Positions 23,549 to 34,859 of a stretch of DNA of 64,000 nt are shown here, piece after piece. Under the pieces are notes generated by a model, which was not told the DNA's origin, did not search any database, and was given only the letters and a program-made list of their open reading frames with translations. Both the position numbers and the translations under genes were made by a program. This stretch comes from Tetrahymena thermophila SB210 (lineage: Eukaryota; Ciliophora; Oligohymenophorea; Hymenostomatida; Tetrahymenidae): NCBI RefSeq assembly GCF_000189635.1, contig NW_002476534.1:124001-188000 (forward strand), in the 5' to 3' direction. The first letter of the stretch is position 1. Every line of letters starts with the position of its first letter.

Positions 23549-24430
23549 ATGTCTCAAATATACGATAACCTTTATCTTGGAAATATAACTACCTCCAGGG
23601 ATTAAGCATTTTTTAAAAAGAACAATATTAAAAATGTTCTTGTAGCGGGAAAAAATCTGAAAAGATCTTTTATAAATTAATGTAAATATCATTAACTTTA
23701 AATTAGTGATAACCCTACCACAATAATTTTAAAATATTGGCCTGAAAGCGTGTAATTTTTAAGCACAGTTGTAGGGAATACTCTAGTGCATTGCTAGGGA
23801 GGAAAAAGTAGGTCAGCTAGCACAGTTATGGCCTATGTTGTTTTTAAAGAAAACATAACTGCTTAAGAATCAATAACAAAAGTTAGAAAGCTACATAAAT
23901 TTGCTTATCCTAATCCAGGCTTCTTAAAGTAGCTCGAATATTGGGAGGATATAGTTAAGGAATACAAAAAAATAAATTCTTCTAAAGCTTCTGAAGACTT
24001 CAAATTGCTGGATGAATTGACCAGTGCAAAACTAAACGAAGTTACCTAGCTAATTATAAATCCATCTCAATAAGAGTTAACAGAAGCAAATTAGAAGCTC
24101 AACTTTTTTGAAGATTTCGAATAAGATCAAAAAACTGATAAGATATTTTAAAAATCAAATAACAAAAAACAAAAAAAAGAAAACCAAGCTTTAAAAGATA
24201 AAATATAAACTTAATTTGAAAACGAATATGAGCAAGAAGATAACGAACAAGAAGAGTCTGATGATATATTCGAAGATGAATAAGATTAATATTAACTCAC
24301 TTCAAATGAAGATTATTTAAATTCAATTAAAAAAATAGAAAATTTAAGTTTGTAAAGTAGAAATTTAGAGGATCAAAACGAACCAAAAGAAGAGTAGAAA
24401 AGCTAATATACTAAAAATTAAAACGAATGA
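23549..24430 (+). CDS. Dual-specificity protein phosphatase
   Basis: Single exon, 293 residues, TGA stop. The N-terminal about 130 residues form a DSP catalytic domain: IYDNLYLGN at 4-12 is the usual entry strand, VHCQGGKSRS gives the CX5R loop with nucleophile Cys82 and Arg88, and Asp54 in ISDNP is a candidate general acid. FAYPNPGFLKQLEYWE is the closing helix, equivalent to the NxGFxxQL element of the family. Thus it should be active on phospho-Ser/Thr/Tyr. The remaining about 160 residues are acidic, Gln/Glu/Asp/Asn-rich and probably disordered, a common ciliate tail. Most similar in plan to small atypical DSPs; substrate not predictable. Confidence 0.93.
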
Positions 24431-25174
24431 ATAAATAAATATTTGTAGTAAAAATTCTCAAAAGTTTAACAAATAAATATTTAGAAAGACCATTTAAATT
24501 AAATAATAATAAAACTAATATAATTTTAAATTATATGGTTGATTGGTATTCATAGAATTTCAATTTTTAAAAGAGAAGAGAAATTAATTAATGTAAAAGT
24601 AATAAAATTTTTGTATGAATAAAGTGTAGAAATATTTACATAAAAATTCATTCAATTTTTGTTTGTGAGAAATATTTTATGCTTGTTAATTTATTTATTA
24701 AATTGAAAATATTTTTTTAAATAGTTAATTTTTATTGTTTTAATTAAATTTTAAAAGTGCTGATAATGAATCAATCAGCCAATCTTCAATCAGCAAATAA
24801 TATGATTCAAAGCAGCTGTTGCTAAAAATATATTTATTAATTAAAATAGAGCTGCGAAGTAGCTGTAGTTAATCGTATCACGCGTGCAATTAGCGATGGT
24901 GCCTGCTTCTAAATGGCGGCAATAAAGTGAAATTGTCTAAAGAAGTAGGTAGTTTTAAAGAGTTATCTAAATTAATTTATATGTCAATTTATATATATTA
25001 AAAATATATGCGTGTTTCACACAAGCTTAAATCAGTTTGTAGTTTTGCTTACTTCAGTTAAATAACTAACTTACAAATTTAAATTTCATTTTATTTCATT
25101 TTGTAGAAATTTATTAAAACTTCTTATTAGTTTATTTTTTTAAGTTTCAATTTATAATTTTTCTGCTAATTATT
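24431..25174. other. Convergent spacer containing a GC-rich island
   Basis: Both flanking genes end here (plus-strand phosphatase, minus-strand LRR/ankyrin gene). Most is A/T-rich; the exception is annotated as a possible RNA gene at 24757-24960. Confidence 0.5.
24757..24960. ncRNA. Possible structured non-coding RNA (GC island)
   Basis: In a spacer of about 20% G+C, the stretch around 24850-24935 is roughly 45% G+C without any coding frame. Potential pairings: TGCTGAT with ATCAGCA (24758-24795), GCAGCT with AGCTGC (24812 and 24850), and TGCC with GGCA around 24900-24922; there is also a CACGCGTG palindrome at about 24880. Such islands in very A/T-rich genomes are often RNA genes. It is not a tRNA, and I find no U1-U6, telomerase RNA template or SRP hallmark. 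Strand and ends are unknown. Confidence 0.3.
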
Positions 25175-28100
25175 TCATTTGTATTTTGGCAACTTATTTA
25201 TTTGGTTATTTAAGTATTTATTTGTAATTTTTGCTTCATCATTTAAGAATTGATTTTCTAAGTTTTCATTCATATTTAGTGTTTCTGATGACTCACTAGT
25301 TATAAGCTTTATGACTGAATTTTCAGACGGGTTACTAAGTTAACTTGAGCTGTTAAAGTTTAGTATTTTGGGTTGATGGAAAGTATTTTACTAGATATTA
25401 GTCTTAGTTGAAGATTCTTGTTTTAAAAATAATCTTTAAGGAATTTATTTATTATCTTTTGATACATCTTGCAATACTTGGCTATTAAAATATCCATTAT
25501 AGCTACTTTAGCTTTTATTTTAATACTAAAATATCTGATTTGCATTTATTATTGTTGTTGTTGTTGTTGTTGATGTATTATTTTATTTTTAGGGTTAAGA
25601 ATCTCTTTATGAACAAGTATCAACTTAAGTTTGCAGAGTTATATTTACATTTGAAGAGTTTATTGATAAATTTTAATTTTTTTTGTTTGATGCATTAGAA
25701 ATGAGTTGAGATTGCTAAGATGTATGATTTTGATTAGAGTAATTTATAGTTGATAAATTAGAATTTTATTTGTTTGAAGTTGTTGTATCAAAGTAAAAAT
25801 TATTATTATTATAATTAGAGGTATTTATGGAAGAACCTTATTAAGAAGTATTCAAAGCTGTTCTTTAATTCGTGAAAACTTAATTATGCTAATTTTTGTT
25901 GTTATTTTCAGTGGTTTAAGATAATTTTTATGAAATTAGCTCTTTGTGGCTTATAATTTTGACTTAATTAACACCACTATTTAAACTACTTGAAACAGTA
26001 GCAGCAGCAGTAGTAGTTTTTTTGTAAGAGGGTGGTTTAAATATAGGAGTGTTTCTAGAACGTTCACTTGAACTTTGCTAGGTATTCTAAAATGTATTTT
26101 AATTTTAAGTATTTTAAGGTGTATTCTATAATTCTATACTCTTATCTTGTAAATTTTTTCTTGTTTGAAAATAAGCTTTTGTTTAGAATGATTCATATTA
26201 GATTAATATATTTTGATCCTCTTTCTGCAACTTCTCAAGATTAGAATAATTAAATTCAGGAGATATATCAACTTTTGCTAATGAGGAAATTAGGTATTCC
26301 TTAATTAAAAATGAATTATTTGAATTACTTTCACATGAATTAATTTATGATTAATCATCACTATTATTTTCTTCTTTTACTTTTTACTAATTAGCTGAAG
26401 AATTATTTGAAATAACGCTAATAGAGCTATTCGTTTTTTATGTGAGACAGGATTTTTTAGAGTTCTAATTTTTTTAATGGACTAGTTATGAATAATACTA
26501 AGTAAAAGTTTGGCTTTAACTATTAGATCTGAATGAGCGAGCTGAGGACTAGCCTGATTAAGATCCACTAGCAGCATCCCCTTAAGATGCTGGGATAGGT
26601 TAGTTTTATCTGGTAGTCTGACAAGTAGATTTATCTTTAGATTGTCTTTATAAAATTAGATTTTCTTAAAATTCTTCATTTTTATCTTCAACAAAGCGCA
26701 TTAAAGTTTTAAAATTGATAGGAGTTGTGTTTATGCTAAATAAAAGATCAGATAAAAGAAGAGCTGTATGAGTTCGTATATGGTTCAAGGAAAGGGATGA
26801 TGTTTAATTGTTATTGAATGATTATGGTAGATAGTTGCAATTTTCTGATATAAACTACTACATTCTCAAATAAGATTCTATAGACAACTTCAATATGATA
26901 ACAATTTATTTATATTAATCTGATAAGCATTAAATTGTTTCTGTTAAAGATTTTTTATATTAAACTGTTCCACTGATAAATAAGCTAAAAATGTTTTAAA
27001 TTGTTTGGAAAACTATTTATTAACGATTATCCCCCGAATACAACTTGGGGATACTAAAAATATTTCCTTCCTAGTCATCATGAGAATATCTCAACAGATT
27101 ATGACTAAGCTTCTTTTATTCTTTCATAGATATTTTAATATTCTGACCAGCATTTAAGCTAATACTATCAAAATCTAAGTTATTTATAGATTGATTAGCT
27201 TTGGCAAATAATTCATTTTCAAATTGGGAATTATGAGACTTATTTGTTTATTGAATATCTGTTTTATTGATTTTATTTTTCAAATTTTCAAAATTGTTAT
27301 CTTTTATAGGAGTGTTTTTAGAATCACTGCAATATATCCCTTTGTTAATGTTTACTTTATTTATTGAATCTCTTTGGCTATTACATCCCAAATAATAGTT
27401 GCTACTAATTCGCTGATTACTTAGCTCTTATATACTATTACTTGTTTGAATTTCGCTTTGCTCTTCATCAACAAATTGTTTTTGCTGCACCTTACATATT
27501 CTTTGAGTAAACAACTCTATTTAGTTTGTTGATTAGTTACTCTTTGAGTCGTAATGCTTATTCGTGTTGGATGATTAATAAGGAGGTATTGGACACTTTT
27601 GCCTTTTTTAAATAGAGTAATAATTTTGTATTTTTTTTTATTCAGAATTTCTATCAGTAATTTTAAGGGCCATGGGCGAGTTATCAAAATCATTTATTGT
27701 GCTGTAGTTTTTACATGAATTATCCACTGATTTGTTTTAATTATATTTTTTCCCCATCACAGTGATGTTTCCCTCCTTTGATTTTCTAATTTCTTTGATC
27801 TGATTATTTTCATCTAACTCTCTTAGATTAAAATCGTCATGCTAATTAGAAATTTCACAAATATCATTGTTGTCTTCATCATCTTCATCAAAATTTATTA
27901 AATCGTAACTAATTGCTTTTTTTGACTATATCTTATGTACAAACTTCTTTTGGATTTGAAATGGCAGCTATTTTTCTTAAGGAGAAGTTATATTTGCTAA
28001 AATGCTCCCAATACTAGAATGGTCAGGGAGAATAGACTGCTTAACAATGCTATTATTCTACAAGGAAAATCCTATGTTTGAAAGCTATTAGTTGTGCTTT

Positions 28101-31100
28101 ATTTATAAAGGATATTTATCATTATTGTTTTATTAATTTTTTGTATTTATTTCTGAGCTTTAAATAATAAAGGGAGCATTAATTGGACTGCTACATCCAT
28201 CAGTAATTAATTTTATTTGCAAGTCTTTTTAATTTTCATCAGCTTTTTTAATTTAATCTTACTGCTTTTGATTTCCAAAGCTTACTTACAGATCTGAATA
28301 AATCCTTTTCTGTAGTTAAAGCCTCATCAATTTTGATAAAGAATTACCTTTCGAAGATAAAAAAAGAGGTGTTTGGTTCTTTCTGTTGAGAGCAAAAAAA
28401 TCAATTTCTTTTAAAGCCAAAAGTAGTTTCGTCATTTTGACATCATTGTTATAACAACTTATGTGTAAACAAGACCATTTATCTACTCCCCCTTTCATAG
28501 TAAAATCAAATTCTTATAAATTTCTATTTTTTATTTAGTTTTAAATTTAATTTGAATTTTCACTGTTTTATCCAACTTTAAAAGGAGGCTTGCAATAGCT
28601 TGAGAAGCTTTTATACTCCTATTATTATTGCTAACAATTTTCTGAATTCTTTTTCATTTAGACTAACTTATTGTAGTCAATCGCAAAATTAACCGCACTG
28701 TATTAAGATCTCCTGACTGCCAAATGCAACGGAGTCCATCCATCCTTATTTTTTATATTTGGATCAGCACCATGCTCTAATAAAATTTCAGCTATTTTTG
28801 CTGAATTACTTATATCTCTTGAAAATATTGTCATTATATAATGTAAACTTGTATTTCCATCTACATCTTATAAATTTAAGTTAGCCTTTTTCGATGTTAT
28901 GTCTTGGATCAAATATATTTGCCCCTTTATGGTAGCTATATTTAGAGGAGATCCATAGATACTTCCTCCTACATTTGGATCAGCATTAAGTTGTAGCAAT
29001 TTCTTAGCTGAAAAGTACTTCTCTTCATAAATAGAGAGAGATAGTGGTGAATGTTAATTTGAATCACAATGATTCTTTAATGTCAAATCTATTTAATTTA
29101 AACTATCTATAACTCCTATATCTTCATTAGCAGCTGCTAGATGCATCATATTTTATCCTTTGAAATTTCTTATATTTATAATAAATCCATTGCTTGACAT
29201 TTCATTTACAAATTAGCTAAAGCTGTATTGATTTCCTAAAGATTTGTTTACTTAATAATAGCTTAATTTTATTACATTTTCTTATTTTTAATTGAATTAA
29301 TTTGAGTAATAAAGCTGCTATTCTTGTCGAAACAATAGCTGACTTAGCTTCTTCAAAGGGCTGATAACATCCCCTCCATGTTTCAAGTGATTTGCTATTT
29401 AATTGGAATAGCTAGCTATTCCTATTTGCTGATAGGTTTCTTGAGATTATTTATTTAACTAAACTTTATTATCAGTATTTATTTACTAAATAGATAAAGG
29501 CGGATTACAATATTTGAACCAATCTAAGATGAGCTCTCTTAAATTCCCATCAATAAGCTACTTTAACTAAATTGGAAGAGAGGTGAACTCATTATTAGAT
29601 ATATTTAAAGATTAAAGTTATTTAAGTTTACAAATTTGCTCTGGCAAATGGGTAATTCTATTTTTAGAGATATCTAAAGTAACCAAGCTCTACTAATTTG
29701 AAATATTTATTGGTAACTCAGAAATCAAATTATTTGAAATAGAGAAATCCTACAAAAATATTAAGCTAAAGAGCATTTAAGGAATTTATCTAATAAAGTT
29801 ATTATCCAATTTTAACCTTTTCAGTTATTTAAATTGATAAATTTCTTCAGGAAGTTATTTAAATTTATTGTTACTCAGTTCTAGCACTTCTAAAAAGTAT
29901 TCATTTAATTTAAATTATTTAGGGAAAGAAGTAGCTTATTTATTAGTGTATGAAAAGACAAATTAAGCATTTGAAGTGTTCCCTTACTAGTTGATAGAAA
30001 GTGCAGTGTATTTGTTAGGTGATTTATTTACAGGAGTGACCTCTTTTTTACCATTTTTAGAATTGTAGTCAGACAAAGATAAAGAATTGTTAATTTAAGT
30101 GTTGATCGCTCCTGTATATTCAGTTTTATCTTTTATTGGCTGAGAAAAGTTACTCTAAGTGTCAATTTCTTTGATGAATTAATCCTGACTCATGCACTCA
30201 GCAGAGTTAAAATTAGATTTCGAAGCAAATTCTAATTGTAAATAGTTTTTATTTTAGTTCTATTTTGCAATATAATTGTGGTTTTCTTTAAACTAAGCTG
30301 TATTAGGTGTTGCTGAATCTATACTAATAGACCTTCTCTATGCAAACTAATATTCTTCCTTCTGCTTTTCAGCCTTAATTTCATTTAAAGTATTTTTTGT
30401 TTTCTAGCTATTCATATCATTATCTATTTTATTAATATTACCCAACTAAACAAAATCCGACGGTCTTTAGATTTCTTCAGTATTGTCAATATTTGAAAGT
30501 ATATTTTCCAAATTAGAAGTATTTTTTTAATCTTTATTCGTGTTGCTATGGTAGCTATTGTTTATTCTTTTTCTATTTGAAGTTTTCATATATTCCTGCT
30601 ATGAAGCATTTAGTTAAAAGTCAATAAAGCTGTACTAATTCAAATTGAGTTAGTTTTTATTACCCCAATCAACATTATTATAATCAAGATTCATTTCAGT
30701 AAATGGAGTATTATCTTGATTGTTGCTATTTTCTTCCAGCTAAATATCTTAAATACCTATTTTTATTTCATTTTGGTTATTGCTGTTGAAATTATTTATT
30801 TAATTATTTTGACTGTTTCCACCACAGCTTGAGTTATCAATATTTTCTGACTAAAAGCTCAATGACAATTTTTTGCTTGAAGCAAACATTTCCCTTTCCT
30901 ACTTCCAATATTTATTTGATTGATTAACAAAATTCTTGATATTATTGGCCTCTAATTACTCAGATTCATTAAAATTAATAATCTCTTAACTAGAAAGTCT
31001 ATTTTTTAACTGTATATTATTTGTATCTATAATGTATTACTTAGATTTTAACTGTTTATTGTTATCTAACTCACTAAAGCTTGGCTATATTTCTTAAGTT

Positions 31101-31147
31101 TATTTATTATGTGAGACAACCAACTCAGAAAGGAGTTGTCTACTCAT
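25175..31147 (-). CDS. Giant LRR + ankyrin-repeat protein with Asn/Gln-rich flanks
   Basis: Single uninterrupted frame of 1990 residues; an in-frame TGA lies 16 codons upstream of the Met at 31147. Residues 1 to about 400 are Asn/Ser/Gln-rich. About 405-550 hold leucine-rich repeats of the Ras-suppressor type (LEVLELSNNKFKQLP, LVTLDISKNRITHLP, LQSLNISNNEFTSLP). About 660-945 hold ankyrin repeats (MMHLAAANEDIGVIDSL, SPLSLSIYEEKYFSAKKLL, NTSLHYIM, LLEHGADPNIKNKDGWTPLH, WSCLHISCYNNDVKMTKLLL). The remaining thousand residues are Asn/Ser/Gln/Thr-rich and low in hydrophobics, with an acidic DEDDEDNNDI stretch and a poly-Thr run from an ACA repeat at 25552-25573. Both repeat types are protein-binding scaffolds; no kinase, LIM or Roc domain was found. 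Absence of introns over 6 kb contrasts with most neighbours. Confidence 0.93.
25552..25573. repeat. Trinucleotide run (TTG/ACA) inside the LRR-ankyrin gene
   Basis: About seven tandem TTG units on the plus strand. On the coding strand they read ACA and give a short poly-threonine run near the C terminus; a candidate length-variable site. Confidence 0.8.
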
Positions 31148-32303
31148 CCAATAATAATCTAGTCCTATCCGTTTTACAAATGATAACTTTATTCACTTCT
31201 TATTGAATAGTTAGTATATTTTTCAAAGAACAATTAATTACCTTCTACTTAATTCGAATTTAATTCTTTTGGTTTGATTTGCTAAGCTTTAATTTTTCAA
31301 TTCAACTTTGCATTATCTGATTATATTTGTTTGTTTAACAATAATCCTTTAATTAATTAATGAATTAATTAATTAGTTTGGATTTACAATTATAAAACAA
31401 ATGCATTTGTTTAATCAAAAACTATATTTACATACATATCTGACAGAATAATTGCAAGTTTTCTACTTTATTTATAATATTTTTTTACAAAAAAAGTCAG
31501 GATAATTTTGATTTAAAAGGTATGATATGCCTTCTTTCAGTTAGGTATTTGGCTTATAAATTTAATATATATATATATATAATTATTATTATTATTTCTT
31601 TTATTAATTTCACTATATTTAGTTGTGCATTTTAAAAAATATTAAATTTATAAACCTATTAAAATTAATTTAATATTGCTTTTAGATAAAGTCATAAAAT
31701 ACTTTACAAATCACTAAACAATAATTTAGTAAATTACTCTAAATTATTTAAACAAATAAAATAATAAAAATAATTGAAAAATATTGTTTAAGGTTCTTTA
31801 TTTTTTTAAAAACAATAAATTGACTAAAATGAAAATATTATTAGATCTAAATATCCGTCATAAGATTGAATTAATTAATTAAGAAAGGAATAATCTTTTA
31901 TGAAAGGAAAAGATATAGATAGCTAGCTATCTTAATATAAAAAGGATTTATTTTTTTTAAATTATTAGTGAAATAAAAAATAAGAACTTATTTCAAGCAT
32001 AAAAATGAATATTAAATAAGAATTTATTAATTAAAATTATTTTTATAGTGAAATATTAATAATGCTGTTAATTTAAATGAATTTTTGCTTTATTTTTAAA
32101 AATTAATCAATTTAAAAATAAACAATTTGATGAATCTATCTAATAAATTTACAGTTTATAACAAAAAAATTTTTGATGCAAAAATTCAAAAATAATCAAT
32201 TAGCATTTAAATAATTAATTTATGGCTTGTAATAATTTGTTATTTTTAATATTTTTCATTAACTTTTTTGGAGTGTTTACAATACAAAAACACAAAAATT
32301 TTG
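31148..32303. other. AT-rich divergent spacer
   Basis: Promoters of the LRR-ankyrin gene (minus) and the coiled-coil gene (plus) should lie here. Contains a TAATTAATTAATGAATTAAT palindromic tract near 31345 and a TA dinucleotide run followed by ATT units at 31568-31600. No gene seen. Confidence 0.5.
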
Positions 32304-33318
32304 ATGAGTGAATAATTAATTGACACTTTAAGCCAATACTCAAGTGTAGGAAGCAACTACACTGATTCAGAAGTTAAGAGTAGCGATGCAGGAGGATCGA
32401 TTTATCAAAAACAGAAGAGAGTTTCTTAAAGTGGGTTAGATCTATCAGTAGAATAAAAAACACCAACAAGTAAACATTGATTAACTATTCTATATAAAAT
32501 GCTTTTTTATTACAATTTTAGTAAATATTTTAAGAGTTTTTAAATAAATAAGATTTCAAGATGAGCATTGAAGTTGAAAAGAACTTGTAGCGTGTATGTA
32601 ATTTCTTATTTTTCATAATACACAATTAAAACAAATTTTCATATTAATTAAAAATTTATTCAAATAGTTTTCATCACTTTAAGAGAACTGTAGCTCAATA
32701 AATGTCAAAAATAAACTAAAGGAGCTTATTGAGCAGCAATACACAATTTAAATTTAAAATTTAATTGAAGAGCTAAACCAAACTAAAATAGAGAAAGCTA
32801 TTTTAGAAAAAAAGCTACAATTGCAAGTCAAAAATTAAATAGATTATATTTCTGAAATGCGCTAAAGTATTGGAAATAATAATGTTAGAAGCTTAGAAGG
32901 CTAATCAAGAAATTCTTAAAATATTAGTTCAAATAGCATTAGTAATTTTAGCAATAATCAATATGTGTAAGTACTAGAAAAGCTTAAATCACAAGAAACA
33001 TAATAAAAAGAACTTTAATTTTAAGTTTAAGAGCTTACCACAGAGTTAAAAATGGCAAAAATCTCTTAATCGTAGTACAAAAAATAGATTTAAAAATTAA
33101 ATGAAATACTAGAAAATAGTAAAGATCCAAAAAAAGTAGAAAATAAAGATGATAATCTTAGCAAAATTAATGAATTACAGAAGCAGCTAATTGAATACAA
33201 GCAAAAATATGAAAGTCTATAGCGTATGATTAACAGCATTTAAAATTCTACAAGTTAATTACTTTTTAATAATAGAATAGATTAAAATTTAAGCAACTTA
33301 AGAGACTATGCCAGATGA
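32304..33318 (+). CDS. Coiled-coil protein, unknown function (3' end uncertain)
   Basis: Exons 32304-32469, 32553-32593 and 32668-33318, giving 285 residues to a TGA. After a polar Ser-rich N terminus (SQYSSVGSNYTDSE) the product is a long coiled coil broken by an Asn/Ser linker: KLKELIEQQYTIQIQNLIEE, then VLEKLKSQETQQKELQ and INELQKQLIEYKQKYESLQR. The small middle exon (41 nt) is supported by GTATGT and AG borders and frame continuity. The TGA at 33316 falls immediately after an overlapping frame opens with the same coiled-coil character (see next entry), so the true gene may continue to 33847. Confidence 0.75.
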
Positions 33319-33847
33319 TTTAAATGAGTACTAAAAGTTAACTTAGGTAACAGAATCTGAAAGTTGTTACAAAAATAATATTTTATTCTCAGAACAAAGC
33401 TAATTGGAATTAAATAATAAAGTATTTAACAACATAAGAGAGGTTAAATATTTAGCTAATAAATTCATGAAAGATGAAGAAAGACCAATTAGCTATCTGA
33501 AAAAAAACATGAATTGTTTCCTTTAGCTAGACTAAGTAAATAACTTTCTTTAAAACTAAAAAGTATTCAAAATAATTTATTGATAAAAATAGCTATAAAG
33601 ATACAAAAAATAAAAAGGAAGTGTTTAAAATATATTTTCTAATTTTAGTCTGTAGACTTTAGAAAGTGAGTATTTAGATAACAAAGAAAATTTAAATATT
33701 TTATAAGTAAATTTTTTCATTATCTTGCAAGCTAAATTAAAATATTTATAGAAATAAATAGAAATAGAGAAGTTTAAAAAGAAAGTATTAGATACTGATA
33801 ACAATTAACTATACAACAAATTGATAAGCCTATATTAAAATTAATGA
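33308..33847 (+). CDS. Probable 3' continuation of the coiled-coil gene (frame +1)
   Basis: A frame starting MPDDLNEYQKLTQVTE at 33308 overlaps the end of the upstream frame by 11 bases and stays coding-like to about 33560 (YLANKFMKDEERPISYLKK, NCFLQLDQVNNFLQ). After an intron-like stretch (roughly 33570-33650) a further segment SLQTLESEYLDNKENLN runs to a TGA at 33847. Overlapping independent genes on one strand are unusual in ciliates. I favour one gene whose frames are joined by an intron I could not place or broken by a one-base error or mutation. Exon borders are therefore approximate. Confidence 0.45.
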
Positions 33848-34080
33848 AATATAAAATAGAGAAAATTAAATTGAACAATTGTGCATTTTTATAATAATAA
33901 AAATTTATTAATGAATAATAAATTATAAATTAAATTTGTTTATTTATTTATTTAGTTATATAAAATAGTTTTTGTTTATAGATTGAACCTAAAATAACTA
34001 TTAATCAATCAATTTATCACATTTATTTATTTATTTTTATATAATTTGAAAATATATTTCATTTTAAAATTCATAAATCA

Positions 34081-34190
34081 TTCTTATTTTATTCATAATA
34101 ATAAATTTCAGGAAGACATCAATCAATCAAAGTTTTTTTAAAATATTTTACTACTGTTAACTCAGGAAGCTCATCATTGATATTTAGCAA
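34081..34190 (+). repeat. Decayed copy 1 of the RCC1-gene 5' end
   Basis: CTTATTTTATT...GGAAGACATCAATCAATCAAAG...TGTTAACTCAGGAAGCTC matches, in order, the leader and first codons of the gene at 34830-34930 (CTTATTTTATT...GGAAGATATCAGTCAAGG...TGTTGGTTCAGGAAGCTC). The initiating ATG and the frame are lost. Confidence 0.6.
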
Positions 34191-34400
34191 CTATAATTCC
34201 TCTATTAGTATAAAATCATATATACTTTTTTGAGAAAATTATTACAAAAATAAAAAATACGGTACTTGTTATAAAATATTTATTTTATTAAATAGTTTTT
34301 ATTATTTATTACAGTAAATATTTTTGTTTTTAGAATAAATCCATATATCAATCAATAAATTTTTTAATTAAAGGCTATTTTTTATTTTAAAATTATAAAG

Positions 34401-34480
34401 TATTCTACTTTTATTTATGATAATTAATATCAGATACCAATCAAAGTTTAAATCATAAATATCTTTAGGTCTGAAAGCTT
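34401..34480 (+). repeat. Decayed copy 2 of the RCC1-gene 5' end
   Basis: A second, more diverged copy: ATATCAGATACCAATCAAAG followed by AATCATAAATATCTTTAGGTCTG and GAAGCTTAGG, again in the same order as the intact gene start 450 bases downstream. No reading frame. Confidence 0.5.
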
Positions 34481-34859
34481 AGGTATATCGAAATTATAAT
34501 TTAATAGTTTTTATAAAATATTTATTTTTTAAGTATGTTGATATTATTTATCTGTATAAAATAGTTTTTGTTAAAAGATTAAAACTAAAATATCTATTAA
34601 TCAATCAATTGAAAAAATCTAATAATATTAAATTTTAAATGTATTGGGATATAAAGATATTTATTATTAAATGTTTATCCTATTAAATAAAATGATATAA
34701 TTAAAAGAAATAAAATATTTTTTATAATTAGTTTTAATATATAAAAATTAATTATTAATCAATCTATTATTAATAATTTCTCTTTATATTTGGTTTGAAA
34801 AATACCTTTATTTTTATTAGTAAAACAATCTTATTTTATTTCTAAATAATAATTATTTA

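Larger units (their letters stand above)
33848..34859. other. Spacer made largely of decayed tandem copies
   Basis: Upstream of the RCC1 gene. Most of it can be read as a degenerate array whose units resemble the 5' end and leader of that gene; see the repeat entries. Confidence 0.5.
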
